A stretch of DNA of 57,106 nt from Verrucomicrobiota bacterium (GTDB lineage: Bacteria > Verrucomicrobiota > Verrucomicrobiia > Limisphaerales > DSYF01), in assembly GCA_025457615.1 (NCBI GenBank), contig JALOTZ010000017.1:1-57106 (forward strand), given 5' to 3'. Shown here in pieces: positions 35,626-44,409 of the stretch. A program made the position numbers and the translations under genes. A model generated the notes under the pieces. It was not told the origin of the DNA and did not search any database. It worked only from the letters and a program-made list of their open reading frames with translations. How positions within the stretch are numbered: the first letter of the stretch is position 1; each line of letters starts with the position of its first letter.

Positions 35626-36612
35626 ATGAACCTAGGATCTGTCTCGCCTGAGATTCAGTTGACCATTTACTGCCTGATGGTGTTGGGCGCCTCCCTGGCG
35701 GGCGGTTGGCTGCCGGTCTTGTTGCGCCTGACGCATGCGCGACTGCAAGTGGCCGTCAGCCTGGTTTCGGGATTGATGCTGGGGCTGTCGCTGCTGCACC
35801 TGCTTCCGCACGGGGCGGAGGAGTTGGGATCGACGGTTCAAGCCACCGCCTGGATGATGGCGGGCTTCTTGGCCATGTTCTTCCTGCAACGGTTTCTGCC
35901 CGTTCATCATCATGAGGTGGAAGAGACGGAGGAGGAGTGCGGCCACGAGCATCATGACCATGAATCGCACGCCGTGGTCCTCGCGGCGCGGCCGTTGAGC
36001 TGGATGGCGGTGGCGGTCGGTTTATCGATCCATTCCGTGTTCGACGGTCTCGCGCTGGCGGCGGCGGTGGTCTCGTCGAAGCATGGCCACGGCGCGGGTT
36101 TGGGGGCAGGGACGGCCATGGCTGTGATTCTGCACAAGCCGCTCTGTGCCATGGCCATCACCACACTCATCCATGTGGGCGGCGCCTCCCGTCGCTGGTT
36201 TCACGCGGTGAATATCCTCTTCGCGCTCGTCACGCCCATCGGCGCCAGCCTGTTCTTCCTGGGGGCTGGTCAGAACGTCGAAGCCCATCCCGCCTGGCTC
36301 GGGGCGGCGCTGGCGTTTTCGTCGGGCACTTTCCTCTGCATCGCCTGTGCGGATCTGCTGCCCGAACTGCAGTTTCATTCCCATGACCGACTGAAACTAT
36401 CCATCGCGCTTGTGGCTGGACTGGGGCTTGCGATTTTGATCGGGCGAGCCGGACACCCCACCCACGAGTGCGCCCCAGGCCACGACCATGACCCGGCCCC
36501 CGCAACGGGGGCCATGAATTCGGGTCAGCCTGGGTTTCTCATGCCCCAGATCAGGAACAGCACTTGGTGTAACTCCAGGCATGCCTATCCAACAGGGCAT
36601 CCCCAAGCCTAG
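35626..36612 (+). CDS. ZIP-family metal transporter
   Basis: A 328-residue protein with about eight membrane segments. The metal-binding signature is SIHSVFDGLALAA in segment 4 and ILHKPLCAMAI in segment 5, with a His/Glu-rich cytoplasmic loop (HHHEVEETEEECGHEHHDHESH) between segments 3 and 4. It imports Zn2+ or other divalent ions. The last about 45 residues after GHDHDPAPA are unlike the family and may be run-on. The stop overlaps the end of the convergent phosphatase gene. Confidence 0.88.
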   Translation: MNLGSVSPEIQLTIYCLMVLGASLAGGWLPVLLRLTHARLQVAVSLVSGLMLGLSLLHLLPHGAEELGSTVQATAWMMAGFLAMFFLQRFLPVHHHEVEETEEECGHEHHDHESHAVVLAARPLSWMAVAVGLSIHSVFDGLALAAAVVSSKHGHGAGLGAGTAMAVILHKPLCAMAITTLIHVGGASRRWFHAVNILFALVTPIGASLFFLGAGQNVEAHPAWLGAALAFSSGTFLCIACADLLPELQFHSHDRLKLSIALVAGLGLAILIGRAGHPTHECAPGHDHDPAPATGAMNSGQPGFLMPQIRNSTWCNSRHAYPTGHPQA

Positions 36613-37898
36613 AAATGCAGGTTGAGCCGGTAAAGGTGCGGGGCTGAATCGAGGGCGCCGAAGTCCACATTCGTGACGACGCCGCCCGTGCCTGGCAGGT
36701 TCGTCACCAGGTTGCTCCAGGAACCCATGCCCGGGCTGTCGCTTCTCTGAATGTCGTAGAGCACGTTCAATCGCGTCGTAAACGTCAGCACGGCATCCGT
36801 TCCGGCCAACCTGAGGGCAAAGTCCGTCGGGGATGGGATGGTGAGGGCGAGATCCTGGTTGGTGCCGATGGTCGAGCCAGGAACCGGTCCCAAGCCCAAA
36901 AGCTTCAACGAGACGTTGGCCGCCTCGCCGTTGCGGACGGGTTGAATCGGATCGGCGTAGGTGGGACGACCGGTGCCCGGATTCAGCCGGTTCGTGGCGT
37001 TGAGCCGATAAAGGTCCGCCCCGGCCAGCACTCCCGGTCCCCAGACATAAAAGGGGATGGTGTAGTCCTCCTTGAGAGTGTTAAGGGAATGATCCGTGCC
37101 AGAACCGCCATGATCCGCGGTGAGAACGAGCGCGGTCCGGCCGGCCAGTTGCAGATTCGTCTGGACGAGGCTGAAGATGACACCGAGACGCGCATCCATG
37201 AGCTTGATGACATTGCTGTAAGCGCTGCCCGGCGCAGGATTCCAGCCCGAGGCGTGCCCGACCGAGTCGGGATCGGTCAGGTGAAGGAAAACGTATCCGA
37301 AGGGCTGGGCGGTCATGTTCGTCACCAGCGCATTCACCAGTGCGGCGGTGTCCCCAATATTGAGGTAAACATCGATCTTGTCCTGACCGTTGTCGGGAGG
37401 AGTGGCATCGGGCGCGCCGTTGACGGCATTCCAACTGGTGTCGAACAGGACGAATTTTGATTTGCTGGCGAATTCGCCGGTGCGGAGGCCGTGGTCATGA
37501 GCCACGTCGAACGCTCCCGCCACGTAGGAACCCTTGTTCGAGGCCAGGGTCGCGCCGGACGGCGGATCCGAGTTGGCGGTCCAGCCATGTCCCAACGTTC
37601 CGAGCACTCCGCGTCCGGTCAGCTGCGTCACGTGATTGGGCAGGGTTACCGTGTAGTCGTAATCCGAGCGGGCGTTGTCGGTGAACGCGCCCCGGGTGCG
37701 GAAGCGGTAGAAGTTCGGCAGGTTGGAGGGGCCCAGCGCCGTGATGGCATCCGGTCGGAGGCCATCGATGCTGATGTGGATGACGTAAGCGACGGGCGCG
37801 GCTGCCGTGGGTTGGGTTGAGAAACCGAGGAGCAGCACCACGCAGGCGGCGAGCAGGTGGCCGTTGGGGGGGCCGGGGTGTTGGGGTTTGGACCTCAC
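36609..37898 (-). CDS. Secreted alkaline-phosphatase-superfamily phosphodiesterase
   Basis: A 429-residue exported enzyme of the nucleotide pyrophosphatase/phosphodiesterase group. The signal peptide is LLAACVVLLLGFSTQPTAAA. The metal site begins VIHISIDGLRPDAI; the Thr nucleophile is in YTVTLPNHVTQLTG; further ligands lie in LTDPDSVGHASGW and LTADHGG. The C-terminal 90 residues form a beta-rich domain typical of verrucomicrobial secreted proteins. I chose GTG 37898, 11 bp after the upstream SPFH gene; the longer open frame to 38288 lies within that gene. Substrate unknown. Confidence 0.85.
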   Translation of the reverse strand: MRSKPQHPGPPNGHLLAACVVLLLGFSTQPTAAAPVAYVIHISIDGLRPDAITALGPSNLPNFYRFRTRGAFTDNARSDYDYTVTLPNHVTQLTGRGVLGTLGHGWTANSDPPSGATLASNKGSYVAGAFDVAHDHGLRTGEFASKSKFVLFDTSWNAVNGAPDATPPDNGQDKIDVYLNIGDTAALVNALVTNMTAQPFGYVFLHLTDPDSVGHASGWNPAPGSAYSNVIKLMDARLGVIFSLVQTNLQLAGRTALVLTADHGGSGTDHSLNTLKEDYTIPFYVWGPGVLAGADLYRLNATNRLNPGTGRPTYADPIQPVRNGEAANVSLKLLGLGPVPGSTIGTNQDLALTIPSPTDFALRLAGTDAVLTFTTRLNVLYDIQRSDSPGMGSWSNLVTNLPGTGGVVTNVDFGALDSAPHLYRLNLHF

Positions 37899-37909
37899 GT
37901 TGCAGCCTT

Positions 37910-38800
37910 TCAGGTTGGTTCGGCGGCGAGGAGCTGTTTGAGGAGTTCCTCGCGGGTCTGGACGAGGGTGAGATCGGCGGGGCCCTCGATCAGTTTGTCG
38001 GTTTCGAGCACTTTGAACATGGCCTCGCCGATGTCGCGATCCTTGTAGATTTCCTGGAGTGTGGCGCCGACGATCTCGGGGCGCATGGCGGCGGCGCGGG
38101 CGAATTCGGCGGCGGCCTGGCGCCGGGCGGTGCTGGTGATGACGCTGACCTGGTTGGCGCCATCCTGTTTGATGGCCGAGGTGACCTGGCGCAGCCGGTT
38201 CACCACTTTTTCCTCGATCTGTTTGATCATGCCGGCGTCGCGGAAGTGCACCTTGCGGATGTAAACCGAGCCGAGCTGATACCCCCATTCCCGGGACTTG
38301 GGCGAAACCTCGTTGCGCACGGTCTGGCTCATGGCATGACGATTCTCGAGCATGCGTTCCAATTTGAGGTTCGAGAGGCAGCGCACGGTGGCATTGCTCA
38401 CATTAGCCGCCAGGGAGCCGCGCGGATCGGCGTTCTTGAACAGGTAGGCGACCGGGTCGCTGATGAACATCTCATACCAGATGCCGATGCCCATCGGCGC
38501 GCCCTCCTCGGAATTGACCGGCTGGCTGCGCAGGTATTCCTGGTCCAACCGCATGTCCAGCGTGTAACAGCGTCCCAGCCAATGCACCAGAGGCGCCCTC
38601 CAGGCGATGCGGGCAATCAGGAAATGGAGTCCGGGTTCGTCCAGCGCCAGCACCACCTTGCCGAAGAGCACATACACCTTGCACTGGCGCTCATGCACGA
38701 TGGTGTAGAGGCCGAACAACCGCGCGAGGGCCAGCAGGACCGGAACGCCGATCAGGCAGCCCACGAACGAGATCCCCAGGCCGAGGAGGAAGCTAATCAC
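37910..38800 (-). CDS. SPFH/band 7 domain protein (second of a tandem pair)
   Basis: A 296-residue membrane protein. An N-terminal membrane helix (ISFLLGLGISFVGCLIGVPVLLALA) is followed by an SPFH domain (YTIVHERQCKVYVLFGKVV, GIGIWYEMFISDPVAYLFK, RNEVSPKSREWGYQLGSVYI) and a C-terminal coiled coil. It starts at GTG 38800, overlapping the upstream SPFH stop by 8 bp. SPFH proteins form large membrane rings (stomatin/HflKC types). With its upstream partner it may form a hetero-oligomer, as HflK/HflC do. Confidence 0.85.
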   Translation of the reverse strand: MISFLLGLGISFVGCLIGVPVLLALARLFGLYTIVHERQCKVYVLFGKVVLALDEPGLHFLIARIAWRAPLVHWLGRCYTLDMRLDQEYLRSQPVNSEEGAPMGIGIWYEMFISDPVAYLFKNADPRGSLAANVSNATVRCLSNLKLERMLENRHAMSQTVRNEVSPKSREWGYQLGSVYIRKVHFRDAGMIKQIEEKVVNRLRQVTSAIKQDGANQVSVITSTARRQAAAEFARAAAMRPEIVGATLQEIYKDRDIGEAMFKVLETDKLIEGPADLTLVQTREELLKQLLAAEPT

Positions 38801-39794
38801 GGGACACCTCCAGGAAGGCACGACGCGCCTTGCCAAACAGCCGCAAGCGGACGTTCCGGATGTAGGCGGGCAGGACTTCGGGACCGCTTTGACGCAATTG
38901 CTTCAACTGGGCGGCCAAGGCGCGCAGGGGCTCGACCTCCGCCTGCGCCTTGAGCGTCTCGATCTCCACCGCGCGCCGGGATTGCACGAGGGTCTGGTCG
39001 GCCCCCGCCTGCGCCAGACTGATGTCCGAGGAGACCTGGTTGTGGGCGGTGTTGATGGCCGCCAGCGCGGACTCGACGTCCTCGGGTGGATCGATGCCGG
39101 TGATCAGGGAGGCATCCAGCGTGATGCCGTAGCGCGCCTCGGAAGAACGGCATTCGCGATCCATGTGATCATTGAGATCGCGGAGGTTTTTGCGCAGGTC
39201 GTTGATGGAAATGCCGATGGCCGCGGTGGCGGTTTCCGGGGACATCAGGGCGCCGGGATCCTTGGCATCCACCGTCGGGGCCTCGAAGTTGGCGATGCGT
39301 TCCCGCAGCACCGAGGTGAAATAGCCCATGACATGGACCACGGGACGTTTGACGCCGAAGAGGTAGGCGTAAAGGTTCTGGTCGCAGACGCGGTATCGGA
39401 TCTGACCCGTGAGCCCGGTGTTAAGTTGGTCTTTGGTGACGGCTTCGAGGACCCGGCCGCTCTGGTTTGCGGACGGGGTTTCGATGTCCAGGGCCATGTT
39501 GATCGTCTGGGTGGCGATCGAGACTTTGTAAACGCGCTCCCAAGGCCAGCGGAAGTAGGGGCCGCCCGGCGGGATGACCCGGACTTGCGGGTAGGCGTAA
39601 CGCTCGCGTTCCTCGGGCCGGATGGCCTCGGCGATCGGATCATCCAGGATCGTCCGGTCGGCAACGCGATCGGCGCGGCCGAAGATGGTCTTCACCGCGC
39701 GTTCGTTCTGGTCCACCGTGTAGATGCCGGCCACCAGGTAGCGCAGGAGGAACCAGGCCAGGAACCCGAGGAATGCACCGGCGATCAAGGTCAT
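38793..39794 (-). CDS. SPFH/band 7 domain protein (first of a tandem pair)
   Basis: A 333-residue membrane protein. An N-terminal helix (TLIAGAFLGFLAWFLLRYLVAG) leads to GIYTVDQNERAVKTIFGR, the band 7 opening, then FRWPWERVYKVSIATQTINM, and a coiled-coil SAEIETLKAQ-type tail (RRAVEIETLKAQAEVEPLRALAAQL). It resembles HflK more than flotillin. Its ATG overlaps the upstream gene by ATGA and its end overlaps the next SPFH start, so all three are co-translated. Confidence 0.85.
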   Translation of the reverse strand: MTLIAGAFLGFLAWFLLRYLVAGIYTVDQNERAVKTIFGRADRVADRTILDDPIAEAIRPEERERYAYPQVRVIPPGGPYFRWPWERVYKVSIATQTINMALDIETPSANQSGRVLEAVTKDQLNTGLTGQIRYRVCDQNLYAYLFGVKRPVVHVMGYFTSVLRERIANFEAPTVDAKDPGALMSPETATAAIGISINDLRKNLRDLNDHMDRECRSSEARYGITLDASLITGIDPPEDVESALAAINTAHNQVSSDISLAQAGADQTLVQSRRAVEIETLKAQAEVEPLRALAAQLKQLRQSGPEVLPAYIRNVRLRLFGKARRAFLEVSRD

Positions 39795-40390
39795 GTGGTC
39801 TTGCCCTTTCGGCGTCCCCCAAACAGGTCCATCTGGGGTTCGCGGATGAACTCGTAGTTTTTCAGGATGCGCAACAGTTGGAGGACGTCCGACTTCTGGT
39901 AATTACGGTTGACCCGCACCCCATCAAGCAACTCGGCCAGCATGGTCCGGAAGGGGATCACCCCGTCAATGCCCTTTTCCCGCAGCAGGGCGATGCTTTG
40001 GGCGCGGGCTTCCGCTTCGTGGGGCAGGGCAGGGACGACGAGCAACTTGAGGATGTCCAGCTCATCGCCGAACGCCTGGGCCGCCTGTTGAAAGGTGGTC
40101 GGCTCCACGAAGCGGAAGATCTCGGGCGCGTTGGCCATCACGGCCTGGCTGAACGTTTCGGTATGCCAGCCCTTCACCACCACCACCGCCTTGTGGATGC
40201 CAGACAGGTCCCTGCCAGACAGGATGAACGGACGCTCCCCCCGGCGCGCCTGGACGCGCGGATTCAGGACAAAGAAATCGATGTCCTCGCTTTCCCGTTT
40301 GTTGGGCGCGACGAACTTGCGATGTTGCCGGACGAGCAACCCGTGCAACTCGAAGTATTCGCGGACGATGGATTCGCTGACGGCGGCCAT
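39791..40390 (-). CDS. Hypothetical protein, conserved-looking, in aroB-SPFH operon
   Basis: A 199-residue soluble protein, not recognised. It contains RKFVAPNKRESEDIDFFVLNP, which looks like a PD-(D/E)XK or restriction-like fragment (E-D-I-D-F), and KAVVVVKGWHTETFS. The C-terminal half is helical (NYQKSDVLQLLRILKNYEFI). It starts 1 bp after the aroB stop and overlaps the first SPFH gene by ATGA, so it is likely a partner of the SPFH pair. A nuclease role is possible but unproven. Confidence 0.6.
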   Translation of the reverse strand: MAAVSESIVREYFELHGLLVRQHRKFVAPNKRESEDIDFFVLNPRVQARRGERPFILSGRDLSGIHKAVVVVKGWHTETFSQAVMANAPEIFRFVEPTTFQQAAQAFGDELDILKLLVVPALPHEAEARAQSIALLREKGIDGVIPFRTMLAELLDGVRVNRNYQKSDVLQLLRILKNYEFIREPQMDLFGGRRKGKTT

Positions 40391-40391
40391 G

Positions 40392-41483
40392 CTAGCGATT
40401 CAGTTCGGACAGCGCGCGCTTGAGCGCGGCTGCGGGCACCTGGCAGCCATGTTCCACCGAGCCGATCTTGCGCGCGAGCACAAACTGGATGACCCCGCCG
40501 CTGACTTTCTTGTCCAGCCGCATGGCGTCCAGGAGGCGACGCTGCAGGGCGGGGGAGGCGTTCAGGCGGACGGGGAGGCCGGCGGCGTGGAAGAGGCTCC
40601 GGATGCGTGTCACGTGTTGCGTGGACAGACCCATGAGCTCTTCCGACAGTCTGGCGGCGGCGACCTGGCCGATCGAGATGGCTTCGCCGTGCAGGAACCG
40701 TCCGTAGCGGGACACGGCCTCGATTGCGTGGCCGATGGTGTGTCCGAAGTTCAGGATGGCGCGGAGACCAGATTCGGTTTCGTCCTGGCCGACCACGGAA
40801 GCCTTGATCTCGCAGGACCGGGCGACGACCAGGGCCAGCAGGGCCGGGTCGCGCCTGAGCAACCGGTGCATCTGCATCTCCAGTCCTCGGAACAGGTGGG
40901 CGTCCCAGATGATGCCGTACTTGATCACCTCCGCCAGTCCGGCCCGGTATTCGCGCCGGGGCAGGGAATCGAGCGTGGCCAGGTCGCAGAGCACGAGGCG
41001 CGGTTGATGAAACGCACCCACGAGGTTCTTGCCCGCTTTGAGATTGACCCCGACCTTGCCGCCCACCGAACTGTCCACCTGGGCGAGCAGGGTGGTGGGC
41101 ACTTGCACGAACGGGATGCCGCGCAGGTAGGTGGACGCCACGAAGCCGGCGAGGTCGCCGACCACGCCGCCCCCCAGGGCAACCACAAACGACTTCCGCT
41201 CCAACCGGTGTTTGGCGAGTTGGTCGTAGCAGGCCTGAACATTGCGAAGGTTCTTCTGTGCTTCACCGGCGGGGAAAGTCACAACCAGGGGATCGAACCC
41301 GGCGGCTTTCAGGGATTTCAACGCCGCGGCAGCGTAGCGACGTCCGACCTGGCTGTCTGTGATGACGGCACAACGTCGGCCAAGGCCGAGTTGGCCGCAT
41401 TCCGGGCCCAACTGGGCCAGCAGGCCCTCGCCGATCTTGATGAGATAACTCCGCTTCCCCAGCGGAACCTTGACGGTGCGCAC
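40392..41483 (-). CDS. aroB: 3-dehydroquinate synthase AroB
   Basis: A 363-residue enzyme of the shikimate pathway (DAHP to dehydroquinate). NAD site residues FPAGEAQKNL and ALGGGVVGDLAGFVASTYLRGI; QVPTTLLAQVDSSVGGKVGVN; GLAEVIKYG; and the zinc ligands in LNFGHTIGHAIE and RFLHGEAI are all present. First gene of the operon with the hypothetical and two SPFH genes. Confidence 0.96.
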   Translation of the reverse strand: MRTVKVPLGKRSYLIKIGEGLLAQLGPECGQLGLGRRCAVITDSQVGRRYAAAALKSLKAAGFDPLVVTFPAGEAQKNLRNVQACYDQLAKHRLERKSFVVALGGGVVGDLAGFVASTYLRGIPFVQVPTTLLAQVDSSVGGKVGVNLKAGKNLVGAFHQPRLVLCDLATLDSLPRREYRAGLAEVIKYGIIWDAHLFRGLEMQMHRLLRRDPALLALVVARSCEIKASVVGQDETESGLRAILNFGHTIGHAIEAVSRYGRFLHGEAISIGQVAAARLSEELMGLSTQHVTRIRSLFHAAGLPVRLNASPALQRRLLDAMRLDKKVSGGVIQFVLARKIGSVEHGCQVPAAALKRALSELNR

Positions 41484-41589
41484 GGGGACAGAATAGGGCG
41501 GCGGCGCTGCAAGTCAAAGACGCAGGCAGGGATACGGCGGGGGCACCACGCGGCTTGCGGGAAGGGCGGCGGTTTTCAATACTGCCCCG

Positions 41590-42894
41590 ATGCTGGATAT
41601 CAAACTAATCCGGGAACATCCCGAACAGGTGCGCGCCCGGCTGGCGTTGCGCGGGCCAGGGCAGGGGGACGCGGTCACGCACCTCCTCGAACTCGATGAG
41701 GTGCGGCGCAAAGGTCTGGCGCAGGTCGAGGCGCTCAAGTCCCGGCGCAACAAGGCTTCCAAGGAAATCGGCGCCCTGATGGGCCAGAAGAAGTTCGAGG
41801 AAGCCGAAGCGCGCAAGCAGGAAACCCGGGAACTGGGGGATCAAATCGCTGCGCTGGACAAGGAAGTCGCCGCGGCGGAGGCCGAGCGTGACCGGTTGTT
41901 GTTGGGCATTCCGAACCTGCCCCACGAATCGGTGCCAGAAGGGGCCAGCGCTGTGGATAACCCCGTCGTGCGTAGTTGGGGTGAGAAGCGGTCGTACCCG
42001 TTCGCGCTGAAGTCTCATGTTGACCTGTGCGAAAGCCTGAAGCTGGTTGATTTCGCCCGTGCCGCGAAGATCACCGGCAGCGGCTTTCTCCTCTACACCG
42101 GCTGGGGGGCTCGACTCGAGCGTGCTTTGATCCAGATGCTTCTGGACCTGCACATCGGCGAGCATGGTTACACGGAGGTGTCGCCGCCCTTCCTGGTCGG
42201 TCCCCAATGCCTCGAAGGTGTGGGGCAGTTTCCGAAGTTCAGGGAACAATACTACGGGGTCGCTGAAGGCGATGAGGGCGACAAGCTGGGCAAGCTGTAC
42301 CTGATCCCCACGGCCGAGACCCCGGTGGCCAACCTGCATCGGGAGGAGATTCTGCCCGAGAGCCAACTGCCCGTGCGTTACTGTGCCTACACGCCGTGCT
42401 TCCGGGGCGAGGCGGGCGCGGCCGGGGTGGGCACGCGGGGCATGATCCGGGTGCACCAGTTTGACAAGGTGGAACTGATCCGCATCACGGCGCCGGAACG
42501 GGGTTACGAGGAACTCGAAACACTGGTGGGCCATGCCGAGAAGGTGTTGCAGTCGCTGGGCTTGCACTATCGCGTGGTCTTGCTCTGCACCGGGGACATG
42601 GGTTTCGCCAGTGCCAAGACCTATGACATCGAGGTCTGGGCGCCAGGGCAGGGGAGCTACCTCGAAGTGTCGAGTTGCTCGAACTGCGAGGATTACCAGG
42701 CCCGACGCATGAACCTGCGGTACAAGGCGCAGGACGGACAAAACCGCTTTCCGCACATCCTCAACGGCAGTGGCACGGCGCTTGCCAGACTGTTTGTGGC
42801 TTTGATTGAAACATATCAAGAGGAGGACGGCAGCGTGACGATTCCAGAACCGTTGCGGGCCTACCTGAAGGCGGACCGCATCCCGGCCCCCTGA
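41590..42894 (+). CDS. serS: Seryl-tRNA synthetase
   Basis: A 434-residue class II synthetase. The N-terminal coiled coil (VRRKGLAQVEALKSRRNKASKEIG) grips tRNA-Ser; the catalytic core has TAETPVANLHREEIL, FRGEAGAAGVGTRGMIRVHQF (motif 2) and NGSGTALARLFVALIE (motif 3). Start ATG 41590. Divergent from aroB; glgA follows 23 bp after. Confidence 0.97.
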   Translation: MLDIKLIREHPEQVRARLALRGPGQGDAVTHLLELDEVRRKGLAQVEALKSRRNKASKEIGALMGQKKFEEAEARKQETRELGDQIAALDKEVAAAEAERDRLLLGIPNLPHESVPEGASAVDNPVVRSWGEKRSYPFALKSHVDLCESLKLVDFARAAKITGSGFLLYTGWGARLERALIQMLLDLHIGEHGYTEVSPPFLVGPQCLEGVGQFPKFREQYYGVAEGDEGDKLGKLYLIPTAETPVANLHREEILPESQLPVRYCAYTPCFRGEAGAAGVGTRGMIRVHQFDKVELIRITAPERGYEELETLVGHAEKVLQSLGLHYRVVLLCTGDMGFASAKTYDIEVWAPGQGSYLEVSSCSNCEDYQARRMNLRYKAQDGQNRFPHILNGSGTALARLFVALIETYQEEDGSVTIPEPLRAYLKADRIPAP

Positions 42895-42917
42895 ACGCCA
42901 TCAGCCAACAAACACCT

Positions 42918-44375
42918 GTGCGCATCCTCCTGGCCAGCAGCGAAGTCCATCCCTACTCGAAAACGGGTGGGTTGGCCGACATGGTGGCCTGCCTGGGGAA
43001 GGCGCTGAACCGCCTCGGCCACGACATCACCATTCTCACTCCCTTGCACCGCGGCATCGCGGACGCCTATCGGGACCTGAAACGGGTGACGCCGGACTTG
43101 ATGATCCCGCTTGGCCATCGTCGGGTTCCCGCCGAGCTGTGGAGCCGCCAGGTGGCGGTCGGCGAGCGGGTGCTGTTCGTCGGCCAGCCTGAATACTTCG
43201 ATCGTCCGGCGCTCTACACCCAGAATGGTTCGGATTATCCGGATAACGCTGAACGGTTCGTGTTCTTCTCGAAGGCGGTGGCGGCTGTGGCGTTGGCGGA
43301 AGTGCCGGGGTTCGACGTGGTCCACGTTCACGACTGGCAGACGGCGCTGGTGCCGATGTTGATGAAGCATGAACGCGAGCGGGCAGGGCGGGGCAACGGC
43401 ACGCGGACCTGCATGACCATCCACAACCTCGCCTATCAAGGGGTGTTCCCCGCCACCGCCTTCGGTCTGACCGGACTGCCCCCCGGGTGGTTCAACCTCG
43501 ACACCGTCGAGTTCTACGGGCATTTCAGCGCGTTGAAAGCCGGGATCACCGCCGCCGACCTCATCACCACCGTCAGCCCCCGATACGCACGCGAGATCAC
43601 CACGCAGGAGTTCGGCTGCGGACTGGACGGTTTGCTCCGCTGCCGTCAGTCCGTGCTGCACGGCATCTTGAACGGAGTCGATTACGAAGAGTGGACAACC
43701 TCCAGGAATCCCTATCTGGCGGCCGACTATGGCCTGGAGCATCTCGAGGGCAAGACGGCCAACAAATTGGCGCTGCAGAAAGAGTTGGGACTCGAGATCG
43801 CGCCGGATCAGCCGTTGTTCGGGTCGGTCACCCGATTGGTGGAGCAGAAAGGTGTGGATTTGATGCTGGGCGCCCTGGAGGAAATGATCGATGACCGGAT
43901 GCAATTCGCGCTGCTCGGCTCCGGCGATCCGGGCTACGAACAACAGTTCAAGGACTTGACCGCGCGTTATCCCGGCAAAGTGGCGGTTCGGATCGGTTAC
44001 GACAACCGTCTGGCGCACCGCATCGAAGCCGCCTCGGATTTCTATTTGATGCCGTCCCGCTTCGAGCCGTGCGGCCTGAACCAGCTTTACAGCCTGCGGT
44101 ATGGCGCGATTCCCATTGTCCGCGCGGTGGGCGGCCTGGACGATTCGGTGGTGGACATCAACGAATCCGAGGCGCGGGCCAACGGGATCAAGTTCTGCGA
44201 ACCGACTGTCGCCGCCCTGGCACACGGCATCCGAAAGGCGCTGGCCTTGCATGAGGTGCCGGAATTGATGAGCCACTACCGCCACAACGGGATGTCGGCC
44301 GACTTTTCCTGTCAGGGCACCGCGCAGCACTACCTCAAACTCTACACGCCTTCTACACGCCTAAGTAAAATATAA
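42918..44375 (+). CDS. glgA: Glycogen synthase GlgA
   Basis: A 485-residue GT5 enzyme that extends alpha-1,4-glucan from ADP-glucose. The N-terminal KTGGLADMVACLGKAL binds ADP-glucose; HDWQTALVP, HNLAYQG, and the C-terminal FGSVTRLVEQKGVDLMLGA and PSRFEPCGLNQLYSLRYG are conserved. It starts at GTG 42918. It lies close behind serS on the same strand and converges with lepB. Confidence 0.95.
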   Translation: MRILLASSEVHPYSKTGGLADMVACLGKALNRLGHDITILTPLHRGIADAYRDLKRVTPDLMIPLGHRRVPAELWSRQVAVGERVLFVGQPEYFDRPALYTQNGSDYPDNAERFVFFSKAVAAVALAEVPGFDVVHVHDWQTALVPMLMKHERERAGRGNGTRTCMTIHNLAYQGVFPATAFGLTGLPPGWFNLDTVEFYGHFSALKAGITAADLITTVSPRYAREITTQEFGCGLDGLLRCRQSVLHGILNGVDYEEWTTSRNPYLAADYGLEHLEGKTANKLALQKELGLEIAPDQPLFGSVTRLVEQKGVDLMLGALEEMIDDRMQFALLGSGDPGYEQQFKDLTARYPGKVAVRIGYDNRLAHRIEAASDFYLMPSRFEPCGLNQLYSLRYGAIPIVRAVGGLDDSVVDINESEARANGIKFCEPTVAALAHGIRKALALHEVPELMSHYRHNGMSADFSCQGTAQHYLKLYTPSTRLSKI

Positions 44376-44409
44376 CTAACCTTGTGCGCAATAAGTGGTC
44401 AGGCGGGTT

